Shown here piece after piece: positions 1 to 14,000 of a DNA stretch of 64,000 bases. A model generated the notes under the pieces. The model was not told the DNA's origin, did not search any database, and saw only the letters and a program-made list of their open reading frames with translations. A program made the position numbers and the translations under genes. The number at the start of each line of letters is the position of its first letter. Position 1 is the stretch's first letter. Origin of the DNA: Planococcus citri. Lineage: Eukaryota; Arthropoda; Insecta; Hemiptera; Pseudococcidae. Where the stretch lies: contig NC_088678.1 of assembly GCF_950023065.1 (NCBI RefSeq), positions 6,500,580 to 6,564,579 on the forward strand, in the 5' to 3' direction.

Positions 1-1952
1 GACTTTTTACCTGAATTCAAGGAAATTTTTCAAATCCTCTAGTTCCAGATTTAGAATGCATGAAACGTGTTTCAAAATATACTTGTATGTACATGTACTT
101 CTACCTATTTTCTACCCCTTTTTCAAAATTTGGTCACATTGCAAATTCTGAAGAAATTCAAAATATTGTCTTATTTTTCAATACACCACCAGCCTCCTCT
201 TCCCAATAAATGTTCACAAAATCACGACCACGCGTTCATTCATCTCTAAATCTTTCTCAATTTCCACTGACCCATAACATTTACCAACTTTCCAGCCAAA
301 AAGAACTGTCTTTCAAAACTTCACAAATAATGCCAGCATCGTCATCATCCCAACACACCTTTATACACTGGCAAAAAGTTCAAATCTCTCGTCTGCTGTA
401 TAGCCGAGTTCAAAGCCCTCTCATTCACATAACGGAGAAGGAGAACGGAGCAATGGGCTACGTAAAATTACGAGATTAATTCGCCATCTGCCAAAATCAA
501 GATCGACTGCGCGTATTGCGAATAATTCAAGCATGTTACATTACCATCAATCAGTACCACACTTCGGTATAAGCGAAGATGAGAAAAAAAAACGGGAACT
601 GCGCGCCAGCTACGAATAATAAGAGTACCTAAAGGTAATGAAGACTCGTGCATAAGACGATGAGTAAATTATATAAATAAATATCAGGCCAGACGCAAGG
701 CCAGTCGAGTACCGCGCTCCATTATCTTACCAGAATGTCAGGTACCTACTTACTCTCGTATACATATGTAATGTACATTGTACTGTCTTGTGCTGTACAT
801 ATTACGCACATGGGTCTTGCGTCTTGCGCTTACCATTGCGAGCATATTGTGGTAATGATTTACCAAACTGTGTAATTATATTATAGATGCGAGTTCGTTT
901 CGCCGCCTCGGATTTACAAGTCTGTACCATAGTCGTCCTAGTAACGCGCTAATGCTCGAGATTCTATTGCAGATGGTCGCTTTTTTACAGAGTAAGGTGT
1001 TCAGAAATGGTAGATTTGGTTTAGGTTTTCAAATGGTTGCGGAAAAATTGGCCAAAACAGATTCTGAATAGGAAAAATTGGCATGATATGGAAGTTCGAC
1101 AAATTGGAAAAACCCCTCCCTCTATCCCATCCTTCCCCTTCCTTCCTACCTCTCGATCCACAAATTTCACATAAAACCCTTCAAGCAGGTGGATGCTTAT
1201 CAGTTGGGCTTTCCAAATGAACTGATTCAGATCAAACGTCACCAATAAAAACACACCAAAGAACTCTCAATGAAAGCGTACATATCCAAAAATGTCATTA
1301 AAGTCAATACGAGCATGAGATTATGATTTTTTCCCCCTTCAAAAATGATTTGGAACCACTTTGGAGAAAAATTACACAACTCAAAGCAAGATAGGGCCCT
1401 TATTTTGTAGATCCATATTCATTCATATTTGAAGTTACCATAAAAATAAAAACCATTTCCAACGCCGAAGATGATTCAGAAACTTACTACATGATATTTT
1501 AGGAACACCCTGTACCATTTTGTACATAGCACTACGTACTTACTTTACTTCGCAGTATCTGGAAGTAAACGTACATCGTAATATGGGACAATTGGCACCT
1601 AAATTTCTAGTTCTTGGGCACCTAATTTTAATGCATTCGCTAAGACGATCAACGGCACACGAAAATTAAACAGAACCAAGGTGTTGTGAGTCAGCGTCTC
1701 AGCGATTAAATAACACCTATTTTTTTCCTTCTGGTATCGTCATATTAACGCGAAATTTTTACCTTTGTGTGATAAAACGTCGACTTCGTTAGTTATACCT
1801 ACTTCCTACTTCCTGGCTACGAATACTTATCGATACTTAAGTATAGTAAATTTGTTGCTGCTTAATCAAAATGCCCTCTTTTCAGGTTTTCCCCCGGATT
1901 AATCACAAAAGTGTACTTAGGTAATGAGAAAATGATTGAAAGAATGTCTTAC
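1..1952. other. Intronic sequence without recognised exon
   Basis: This is mostly unique AT-rich sequence, read as intron of the minus-strand F-box gene whose later exons should lie further left. I searched it for the next conserved exon of the family, a Lys/Arg-rich stretch ahead of the central domain, and did not find it. No open frame here has convincing splice sites or a recognisable protein. Confidence 0.4.
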
Positions 1953-2032
1953 CTATTATATTGTTCTGCGAATTATCGATTTGATTTTCTTTGTTCGAAT
2001 CGTCATCTTCGTTTAAACAATTTTCTTGCATC
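1953..2032 (-). CDS. Candidate FBXO25/32-like exon 3 (80 nt)
   Basis: An acceptor TTTTTTTTTCGCAG precedes the exon and a GTAAGA donor follows it. In the phase set by exon 2 it reads MQENCLNEDDDSN then KENQIDNSQNNII, an acidic/Asn-rich linker. The alternative frames hit stops. The exon ends in phase 1, so the next exon, outside the window, must begin with two leftover bases. Confidence 0.5.
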
Positions 2033-5000
2033 CTGCGAAAAAAAAACAAAACATGTGAGTATGCAGCATACATTATAGGAATGTTATCAATTTAAAAAAT
2101 CTCAAAACGTTTCAATACAGGACACCTCCTCCCTCCTCTAAACCATTAACTATAGATCTTGGAATAGAATGTTCGTTTTAATGTAAAGTTTGAAAAAAAA
2201 ATTCAAAAATCAGGCAAATTCTTGTAGCTTCAAAATTTTAAGGGGCATAGAATAATTCGCTTTAATTTTTTTAATCAGAAAAAAATTAAAGAGTGATTTT
2301 TTAAAAAATTTTGGAGCACATTGCTCAAATTTACTCAAATACATCCAATTTTCTGGAACTTCCGGCGATTTTAAAGTATGGAAATCTGATTTTTGGAGTC
2401 TATTTATGATGCTGAAATTGATTTCTCAAAATTCAAAAACAAATCGATTTTTGGGAATTTGATTGATCGATTTTCGAATTCGAGTAATCGATTTTCGATA
2501 ATGATCGAGAGTTGATCGAGAATCGATTTATGAGGCTAAAATTTAAAAATCAAATGAGCTCAAAAATCGAAAAAAGAATCGATTTTTGGATCAGTTTACT
2601 GTTTATTCGATTTTAGGATTCGAGTAATCGATTTATCGATAATGATCGAGAGTTGATCGAGAATCTATTAATGAGGCTAAAACAGATTTTTCATTTCAAA
2701 TATCAAATGAGATCAAAAATCGAAAAAGAATCGATTTTTGCGATTTTCGATAAAGATCGAGAGTTGATCAAGAATCTATTTACCTATTTGATTTTTTCAT
2801 TTCAAAAATTAAATGAGATGAAAAATGAATCGATTTTTGGATTTGATTATTCGATTTTAGGATTAGAGTAATCGATTTTCGATAATTATCGAGTCGAGTT
2901 GATCAAGAATTTATTTACTCGTACAATGAGTCTGAAAGTGATTTTTTATTTCAAAAGTCAAACGAGATAAACAATCGAAAAAGAATCGATTTTTGGATTC
3001 GAGTAATCGATTTTCGATAAAGATCGAGAGTTGATCAAGAATCTTTTCATTTGATTTTTCATTTTTTCAAAAATCAATTAAGATCAAAAATCGCAAAAAA
3101 TCGATTTTTGGATTCGATTATTCGATTTTAGGATTTGAGTAATCGATTTTCGATAAAGATCGAGAGTTGATCAAGAATCTTTTCATTTGATTTTTCATTT
3201 TTTCAAAAATCAATTAAGATCAAAAATCGCAAAAAATCGATTTTTGGATTCGATTATTCGATTTTAGGATTTGAGTAATCGATTTTCGATAATTATCGAG
3301 AGTTGATCAAGAATTTATTCATGATGAGTCTGAAAGTGATTTTTCATTTCAAAAGTCAAACGAGATAAAAAATCGAAAAATAATCGATTTTTGGATTCGA
3401 GTAATCGATTTTTGATGAAGATCGAGAGTTGATCAAGAATCTATTCATTTGATTTTTCATTTCAAAAATCAAATAAGATCAAAAATCGAAAAAGAATCGA
3501 TTTTTGGACTCGATTATTCGATTTTAGGATTCGAGTGATCGATTTTTTTCATTTCAAAAGTCAAATGAGAATCGATTTTTGGATTCATGAAATCGATTTT
3601 CGATAAATATCGATAGTTGATCAAGAATGTATTTATTTGATTTTTCATTTCAAAAATCAAATTAGATCAAAAATCGCAAAAAAAATCGATTTTTGGATTC
3701 AAGTAGGTAATCGATTTTTAATATCTAAATATTGAGTATTGATCAGAAATCTATTTATACAACTTACAAGTCTAAAATTGAATTTTATTTTTATTTTTCA
3801 TTTCAAAAATCAAACGAGATTAAAATGAATCGATTTTTGGATTCGATTATTCGATTTCAGGATTCGAGTAATCGATTTTCGATAAGTATCGAGAGTTGAT
3901 CAAGAATTTATTTATAAATGAGTCTGAAAGTGATTTTTCATTTCAAAAATCAAATGAGAATCGATTTTTGGATTCATGAAATCGATTTTCAATAAATATC
4001 GAGAGTTGATCAAGAATCTATTTATTTGATTTTTCATTTCTAAAATCAAATGAGATCAAAAATCGCAAAAAAAAAATCGATTTTTGGATTCAAGTAGGTA
4101 ATCGATTTTTAATATCTAAATATTGAGTATTGATCAGAAATCTATTTATACAACTTACAAGTCTAAAATTGAATTTTATTTTTATTTTTCATTTCAAAAA
4201 TCAAACGAGATCAAAATGAACCGATTTTTGGATTCGATTATTCGATTTCAGGATTCGAGTAATGATTTTCGATAATTATCGAGAGTGATTTTTCATTTTA
4301 AAAGTCAAACGAGATAAAACATCGAAAATGAATCGATTTATGAATTCAAATAATCGATTTTCGATCATGATTGAGTGTTGATCTAAAATCTATTTATAAG
4401 GCTAAAATTGATTTTTTTTCATTTCAAAAATCAAACGAGATTACAAATAGATAATGAGTCGATTTTTGGATTCGATTAATCGATTTTAGAATTCGAGTAA
4501 TCGATTTTCGTTGATGATCGAGAGTTGATCAAGAATCTATTTACGAGGTTAAAATTGATTCTTCATTTCAAAAATCAAATGAGCTGAAAAATCGAAAATG
4601 AATCGATTTTTGGATTCGATTATTTAATTTTCGATAATGATCGATTTCCGATCAAGAAAAAATAATTTATGATGTAAAATTTTGATTGTTTATTTTCGAA
4701 CACAAATCGATTATTTGGAATTGAAAATCGCAAACATCGATTACCTACTTATCATATAACCACTTTTTGATTTGAAAATCTCGGCAGCATAACGATATTC
4801 TTAGAAAGGGAATGGAGGGAGGGGAAGGGAGGGGAACTTAGGTAGGAAATCCGGACCCTGGAGAAAACAATTTAAGAGCAGAAAAAAGTCCAAGTAGCAG
4901 ATTATGGGGTTAATTGAGTTAATTTTTTTAAGGGCCATTTCAGTGCAACAGATTTGGATAAGACTCTTCGCAGATCCTCAAAAAAAGTTCTGGTGGGGAA

Positions 5001-8000
5001 AACCACTCCTCCTTCTTTCCTCCCTATCAGTCTGCAAAGACTGGAAGGGACGAGAAAGGTTTGAAATACTAGCATTTCATTTGAAAGAAAATTAACATTT
5101 TGTTGCTTCAGTTAGGTACATTACTTTCTCGTTGAAAAAAAAATCGCTAGCATTAAAAAATCTTCACCAGCATATTCCAGTTAATTTAATCCACAAAATT
5201 TCTTGATTTTGAAGTAAAAATTGCAAAATTCCTTCACAGTTTCTTTGACTTTTTCCACTTTTGGCCAGTCTGATGAAATCCTTCTCACTGGTATTTAACG
5301 TACTTACTTTTGGCATCTTCCGGGATGAGAATTTCATTCCTTTTCCTCCCCCTCACCCCTTCTCACCCCTTTCATTTTCAGATCTAAAGCAATCAGATAC
5401 CTGCAACCCCATCCACTTACTAAAACGAAGACTCGTGTAAAATAAAATTACCAAATATCAATATTTTTGCATTCAATTCACTCACCATGACGTATTCACC
5501 GGATTGGTACATGTGTTTTCTTCGTTCGAATACCTGCAAAGAAAGAAAAAAAAACAATAAAAATCTAATCAAAATTTTAAATACAAGTACATAAAACGAC
5601 ATCAACGTCAACATCGACTTTAATAAAAATCCCAACTTAATCGAGCTTAATTACCTACTCCTCTCCTTCGTTATAAACAATACAGTATTTTATCCACCTG
5701 CACCAAAGAAAGTTGCACCAATCCCTTCGTAAAAAAAAACGATAAAAATAATAGAACTACGTAAAAAAATAGATTACCTAGGTGCATTCGAAATGAGACA
5801 AAAAAATATAAAAAGGGGGCAGAAAGATAAGAGAGTGTGAGTGCAATACTATAAAGTACACAAATACGTCGAGTAATAAAAATGGCAGTCGAGTTTCATA
5901 AAAATTCGTTCCACTCGACGGTGCAATGGCAATATAGAGTAAACCACGAATACTACATCAAATAGGTAAAAAAAAAAAAAAACTTTAAACGATGCCCGGT
6001 CATTACCCAGCAGCCACCATCGAGCGTAATGCCTGTTTAACATGAAAACTACATCGGTGGTATTACGAGCCAAAATCTAAATAAGTTTACTAATTTTCGA
6101 ATAGGTACCTACCTACGGTGTAGTTGTACGTATATTTCCGCGTAATATAGTAGGTAAAGGTATATTACTCGGTGTCACGATTGACGTATGCCTCTCTTCT
6201 CTGCCCCACACTCCTCTATACGCCAATCCAAATCACAAGACGGTAATTTACCTTCACTTTTTTTCCTCTTTATTGCGGACTGCGGAGCATCGCGATGGTC
6301 TTATTGTTAATTAAGAGAGCAATCGTACATTTAAGTAGAGCATGATAAAGAGGAGGATGTACCATTATTATTACCATTACGTAATACGATATTAATTACA
6401 ATACTACGTTCTTACGTTCTTGATGCCTTCTTATATTTTTATACTTACGATTCAGATGCGAGAAAGAACCGTTTACACGAAGAGGAAAAATTCGACATTC
6501 TGGGTACCATAATTATGTCGATTTTTTTTTTTTTTTGTCAATTATCTAGCGGAGCAAAATTTCCATTTTGTCGACGAGGATTGGTCGACTGAACAGTGAA
6601 CTGTATACATTCGCACGATTACGAGTACAAAGGGAAAATTTCATTACGCACATATTAGCATAGGAGAGAATTTTCAGCAGAATTCAAGGACACAACAACA
6701 GTTTCATCGAGTTACCATGGTAACAATGCAACTCGCTGGTGGAAAATCAAAATCAATGATAAGAAATTCCCGAAGCCGAACCTTGACCGTTACAACTACG
6801 ATTACTGCCTACTGCCGTTCTACAGTGCATTGTTTGACTTTTTTCTTTTTTTTTTTCTTTCATTTATACATAGGCAGGCCTACGTAGGCCTATTTTACTT
6901 CACCTTTACGTCTTGTGTGAGCCAGCAAATGAAAAAGAAATAGAGAAAATCGTATAGGCTACCATATTTTCCCTTTTTCGTGGGTCTAGCTTCATCATTA
7001 CTTAGCTGGGTACCACCTGATGAAAAATAATAATTCGTTTCACTTTCACTATAGGTATATCACTACTAAAACTATCGCGTAGACTAATAAAGAAAAAATC
7101 TTAACGATTCGTTGTTTTTTTTTTTACCTATCTATACCTATGTGTTAAATGTTAACTGCTGCGAGTTGAGGCCGAAATGTCTAATGTGGTCGAGCCAGAC
7201 GAGACGAGACGGTGACATAGATTTTCCGACCTGGCTATTGTTTTTCCTCGCTGTGTATAAAGGCCTACACAGTACACTCTTCTACACAGATCATTAAGTA
7301 GAATGCACACGAACAATGGCGAAATGATGTCATTCTAAAAATCATCTAATAGGGAGATTTGTTCGAATGTGTTGTGTACTAGGGTCATTAATTTTTCCAA
7401 TGAGGGAGGGTGGAGGGGGGTATGAAGGTATTTTATGCCTACAGAAGAAGAGAAAAACTATTTTACTTAGAAGGTGAAATATTATACTCGTATTTTGAAT
7501 AATCACAGGGTGTCTAACAAAATCTTCAAAATGAATGTTGAAGAATTTTAGCCGAAACTTGAGCACACTGTTTCTCAAATTGAAGAAACCGAAAATCCGC
7601 TGGAGGCTCCAGAACAGCTCGAATTCATCAAAAAACGATCCGGAAGGTCGAAAATGGGGTACAAACCAAATTATACATGGGGGGGGGGGGGTACTCGTTC
7701 ACGAACCGTGAATTTCTCATTTTTTAAAATCAAAAACACTTGCTTATTAACGCTGGAGAAAATTTTGGATTTGAACTGCCACAAGCTAATTTTGAGAATA
7801 TGTGCTAAAATTGATTGAAGAAGCCACGAAGAGTTTACAGGAGCGGAATGTCATTCTAAAAAGTAGTTTTTTTCAAAAACTGGAGAAAATAAAAATCTAC
7901 TGGAGGCTCCAGAACAGCTGGAAACCATCGTCAATCGATTTTGGAGGTTGAAAATAGGGTACAAATCAAATTTCAGCTTTTTTTGTCCATTTCTTCGCGG

Positions 8001-11000
8001 ACTGTAAATTTTTCATTATTTCCAACAAAAAAAAACAATTGCTGGAGAAAATTTTGAATTTGAACTAGCCCAAATTAATTTTGGGAAAATTTGAGCGAAA
8101 ATCAATCAAAAATGTTACAAAGATGGTGAATTCAAGTTTACGAAGCGGAATTTCGTTTTGACCCTATTTATAGTTTTTTTTTCTTCAAAAACTGGAGAAA
8201 TTGAAAATCTACTGGAGGCTCCAGAACAGCTGGAAACCTTCTGTAATCGATTCGTGAGGTTGACAATAGGATATAAACCAAATTTCAGCTTTTTTTGTTT
8301 AGTAGTTCGAGAATGTGCATTTTTCAATTTTTAAAAAATATCATCGCTGGAGAAAGTTTTGAATTTGAATCGGTTCCAGTTGATTTTGAAAACATATGAT
8401 CCAAAATCGATTGAAAGGGGATCATAGATGGTGGATTTGATGTTATGGACATTAGGTTCAATTTTTACGCAATTTAAGATTTTTCCCTTCTTATTAAACT
8501 GGAGAAACTGAAAATCTACTGGAGGCTCCAGAACTGCTCAAAACCACCTTTAGTCGATCGAGAAAGTAAAAAATGAAGTACAAACCAAATTTCAGATTTT
8601 TTCGTCAAGTCGTTCAAGAATCGTGATTTTTTTTTGTTTTTTTTTTTTTAAATTATCGCTGGAGAAAATTTTGAAGTTGAATTGGCGCCAGTTAATTTTG
8701 AAAGTGTGGGTCAACATCGACCGAAAGCGCAACATAGATGATGAATTCGATGTCACTGACATTGGGTTCAATTTTTACCCAATTTAGAACTTCCCCCCTT
8801 TTTTTAAACTGGAGAAACTGAAAATCTGCTGGAGGCTCCAGAACAGCTCAAAATCACCTCTAGTCAATCGAGAAGGTGAAAAATGAAGTACAAATTAGAT
8901 TTCAGATTTTTTCGTTCAGTCCTTTTAGAATCGTGAATTTTTCATTTTTTTTTCCAAAAATGATCGCTGGAGAAAATTTTGAATTTGAATCGGCACCAGT
9001 TAATTTCGAAAATATGGGTCAAAATTGATCGAAAAGGTAACATAGATGATGAATTCGATGTTATCGAACATTGGTTTCAATTTTTACCCAATTTAGAACT
9101 TTTTTTTCCTTTTTCAGACTGGAGAAACTGAAAATCTACTGGAGGCTCCAGAACAGCTCAAAATCGCCTCTAGTCAATCGAGAAGGTCAAAAATGAAGTA
9201 CAAACCAAATTTTAGCTTTTTTTGTTTAGTCGTTTGAGAATCGTGAATTTTTCATTTTTTTGTTTTTTTTTTAAAAATGATCGTTGGAGAAAATATTAAA
9301 TTTGAATTGGCGCCAGTTAATTTTGAAAATGTGGGTCAAAATAAATCGAAAGGGCAACATAGATGGTGAATTCGATGTATGAACATTGGATTCAATTTTT
9401 ACCCAATTTGGAACTTTTTTTCCTTTTTTAAACTGGAGAAATTGAAAATCTACTGGAGGCTCCAGAACAGCTCAAAATCACCTATAATCAGTTGAGAAAG
9501 TCAAAAATGAAGTACAAACCAAATTTTAGCTTTTTTTGTTTATTCGTTCGAGAATTGTGAATTTTTCAATTTTTTTTCTTCAAAAATGATCGCTGGAGAA
9601 AATTTTGAATTTGAATTGGCACCAGTTAATTTTGAAAATGTGGGTCAAAATCCATCGAAAGGGCAAGGTAGATGGTGAATTTGATGTTATGGACATTGGA
9701 TGCAATTTTTACCCAATTTAGAACTTTTTTTTCCTTTTTTAAACTGGAGAAACTAAAAATCTACTGGAGGCTCCAGAGTAGCTTAAAACCACCTATAGTC
9801 AATTGAGAAAGTCAAAAATGAAGCATAAACTAAATTTTAGCTTTTATTGTCAATTCGTTCGAGTAAAAAAAAAAATAACCGCTGGAGAAAATTTTGAATT
9901 TGAATTGACGCCATTTAATTTTGAAAATGTGGGTCAAAATCGATCGAAACGGTCACAAAAATAGTAAATCCGAGTTTACAGAAGCTGAATTTAATTTTTT
10001 TCGAAAATTGAAAATCCACTGGAGGCTCCAGAACTGCTCGAAACCACCACCAATTGCCTCTGAAGTTGAGGTTGAAAATAAAGGTAAAACTCAAATTTTA
10101 GCTTTTTTCGAGTACCTACTAATAATTGTTGCAAATCGTGAATTTTTATTTTCTTCAAAAATATAGGTATTTATTGCTGGAGAAAATTTTGGATTTGAAT
10201 TGGCATAAACAGACACTATAGAAATGCATGCCAAAGTTGATCGAAATGATCACAAAGATGGTAAATCCGGCTTTATAAGAGCTGAATTTCATTTTCATCT
10301 TATTTAAGACATTTTTTCGAAAACTGGAGAAACTGAAAGTCCACTGGAGGCTCCAGAACAGATCGAAACCATCAACAATCGACTCCGGATGTTGGAAATA
10401 GGGTATAATCCAAATTCCAGCCTTCTACTTTATTTCAATCAAATTTTGATTTTTTTTCGTGGGAAATGAATCTTCAAATTATCAGAAGTCAAAAATAGAA
10501 AAATGAATTTCAAAGATTGGAATTTGTACTGAACAAAGCCCCTTATTGCAGTTGAAAAAAATCAAAAATGAAATTTTTAAAGTATTTTTTTATAGAAAAG
10601 TTTCCCCTGAAAACAGAGTCATGTAAGTTGGAAGAATTCTCACACAGAAATTGAGAATTAAAAAAAAATGTTCGGGAACTTTTATATCATTTTTTTGATT
10701 TTTTCGATTTTGGTGAGGGTTTAGCACGTAAGTACAAGGGAATTCAACTAATAGGTACTGCTTGGAAGATAGAGGAAAACTTCTTCTCGAAAGGAAAGTT
10801 ATGATTTAGAAAACTTTTTATCACAAAAATGTAAAATTCAAAACAGGCTACGTGAAAATAAAATTCATCCAACAGATTTCTTTTTGACTTTTGACTCGAC
10901 TTTATGGGACTCTCTATGCCATTTTTTTTGAACTTGGAGAAATTCAAAAGATGAAGAATTATTTCCTCAAAATATCCAACCACCTACTTAAGTAATCGAG

Positions 11001-14000
11001 TGAGAACACAAAATGAGAACCCACATATTGAGCATCATAATTTTTAAATACAGCGAAAATTCAAAAATCAAAAGGGATAATCTTAGAGACAGTAGAGACA
11101 TCTGAGACCCTTGAGAAGACCAGGTGAGAGAGCGAGAGGAAAACAGGGGTTTTAAAAAAATTAAATTAGCCTAACTTTGAAAAACCAATACCAATGCATT
11201 GAATTTTTCGACCCTAAAAAAATTATTAGAGCATTAAAAATATTGAAAAAATTTCTTCATGAGGAAAAATGTCAAATGTGGGCAGTTTTTTCATTACAAA
11301 AAATCGACTTTTAAGAAATATCAGCGTTTTAAAAACTTCCCATTTGTTTTCAATGCTTTTTTTCTCAGTTTTTATGTTTGAGATATTTTGATTGAAAATC
11401 AGAAAGTTCAAAAACTTTATCAAACATTTTTAAATGGGATCTCATATTTGAGCTATCTCATACACACCCTGAAGAATTTGTGAGCCTGGCTTTGTGAAAA
11501 AATCCCTCCCTCCTCTTCTCAAGATACGGTGAAAAATTGTGCTGGTTTTCTGAAAAAGGGAGCCACTCGAGATGATTGTGATGACGCATCTTCTGGAAAA
11601 AACATAGCCCGAAACCCCATAACCAAAGTTTCAGCAGCCCAAATTAATTTTTCGAATTTTGGCAAATTTTTTCAAATTCAAAAAATATTTATTGGTTTTT
11701 AAAAATTTATTTTGAGCAGTTCAGGTCAATTTCTGGATCCTAAAATCGTCATAAAACCGAGCTTTTAGGTCAATTAAAGAAGAAGGAGAAAAAAAGTTTA
11801 AAGCTCATAACGAGAAATTTACAGCACAAACATATGGAAACATAATTTTTTGGGCGGGGGAGGGGAGGTGATGGTTTAGCACCAAGTAGCACAAATACCA
11901 TCAACGTTTTTGGGTCATGTCCTTCGATTTTGCTCAAATTGTTTTTACAATATCTACCCACCCAGTAAGTAAGAAAGCCGCAATCAGTTTGGTCCCAGCC
12001 CCCTCAGGGGGCGGGTGGTGGGGCTTCCATTATTTTCACCTCAACTTCAGCAGCCCATTCCTCCAAAACTATGATACTTTGATCAAAACTGATTTCACAG
12101 TTCGAAAGGGCATTAAATTTTGAACTTTTCAAGTATTTTTAAATTTTCAAAAGTTGAAAGTTGAACTTTCAATTTGAAAGTTTGAATTTCAAAATGGCGC
12201 TGTAAGTGGGAGCTACCATTTAAAATTTTGAAAAAATTTCCATAGATGTACATTTTAATACTTTTTCGAAATATTTATGTTTTGAGATGGAACTCTTGAC
12301 GGAGGGGGAGCACCCCCACCCCCAATTTTGGGTGAAACTTTCAAAAGAAAATCTGGGGCATGTGATATATCGAATTGTATGTTTTCGGCAACGCTGAACA
12401 CGAATATGACGTCAGATTTTTGATTGGACTCCATCCACGGCCCCCAGCACCTCCTCAAAGGGTGTAAAAGTCCAAAAAAGCGTTTTGTTCGTGTGACATA
12501 TGAAATAGTATGGTTTTGGTGACGCTGAACACGAATATGACGTCAGATTTGTGATTGGACCCGTCCACGGCCTCCAGCATCTTCCCGAAGGGGGTGACCC
12601 CCCCCAAAATGGTTACATTCGTGTGACACATGCAATATGTAGTATGTTTTCGATATCGCTGAACACGAATATTGCCTTAGTTTTTCGAATCGACTTCACC
12701 CATGGCCCCCAGAACCTCCCCCAATAGGTAAAAGTCCAAAAAAATTGTTTGGGGCCGTGGATGGGGTCCAATCAAAAATCTGACGTCATATTCGTGTTCA
12801 GCGTTGCCGAAAACATACAATTCAATATATCACATTCCCCAGATTTTCTTTTGAAAGTTTCACCCAAAATTGGGGGTGGGGGTGCTCCTCCTCCGTCAAG
12901 AGTTCCATCTCAAAACATAAATATTTCGAAAAAGTATCAAAATGTACATCTGTGGAAATTTTTTCAAAATTTTAAATGGTAGCTCCCACTTACAGCGCCA
13001 TTTTGAAATTCGAACTTTCAAATTGAATATTCAACTTTCAACTTTTGAAAATTTAAAAATACTTGAAAAGTTCAAAATTCAATGCCCTTTCGAACTGTGA
13101 AATCAGTTTTGATCAAAGTATCATACTTTTGGAGGAATGGGATGCTGAAGTTGAGTACCTCGAGACAATGTGAAAATAATGGAAGCCCCACCACCCGCCC
13201 CCTGAGGGGGCTGGGACCAAACTGATTGCGGCTTTCTTACTTACTGGGTGGGTAGATATTGTAAAAAAAATTTGAGCAAAATCGAGAGACATGACTTTGA
13301 AAATCGCCTTTTTTTGGTTGAGTTGACATGGAATGACCCAAATATCAACCTGGTGAACAATATGATTCTAATTCGAAGGGGTCGATTGAAAAATTTCCAG
13401 CACGAAAATGTGAAAAATGAAAACGTATCTTTTCGAAGGGGGGGGGGAGGGCTTGAAAGGCATTGAAAATTATTTAAAATTTTTGTAATGAAATCTCTAA
13501 AAGTCAAACTCAATGTGATTTTTTACACCAATGTAGGTATCGAAAAACATTAAAAATCGCCTACGAGACGATAGTCATTTTTTTAAAAAAGTGATTCAAT
13601 CTTAATCTCGTAATAAAAATTTGTGCTTTTAAAAAATCAACTATCATAATGGATCACAACATTACGAAAAAATACCAGCAGCTTTCAACTTTGTACCTAG
13701 GTAAACCTGTTTACTTAAGTTAGTATTTCGTAATTAAATTTACGCAGAGTTCATTGACCTCTGATATTTTAAAGAATGAGGAAGTGGAGGCAAAAACGGA
13801 GCATATGCTTGGATCTTCAAACTAAACTAAAATAACAAAAATTTTCCAACGTGTTTCCATCAGATACACAATTAAAAAAAAAAAAAAAAAAAAGATCCAA
13901 TCATTTTTATAAACCATACTATGTACCTATATCCAAATCGTCAAAATTACTAATTAAACAATACATACAACCGAACCAAAATTACCCTGACAAAAACACT

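Noticed and set aside
826..860. Possible minus-strand exon between an ACACAG acceptor and a GTAAGC donor
   Set aside because: In the phase required after the candidate F-box exon 3 it meets a stop codon at once.
7250..7290. TATAAAGG box on the plus strand
   Set aside because: No transcript start or coding exon follows; the sequence runs into intron and the 310 bp array.
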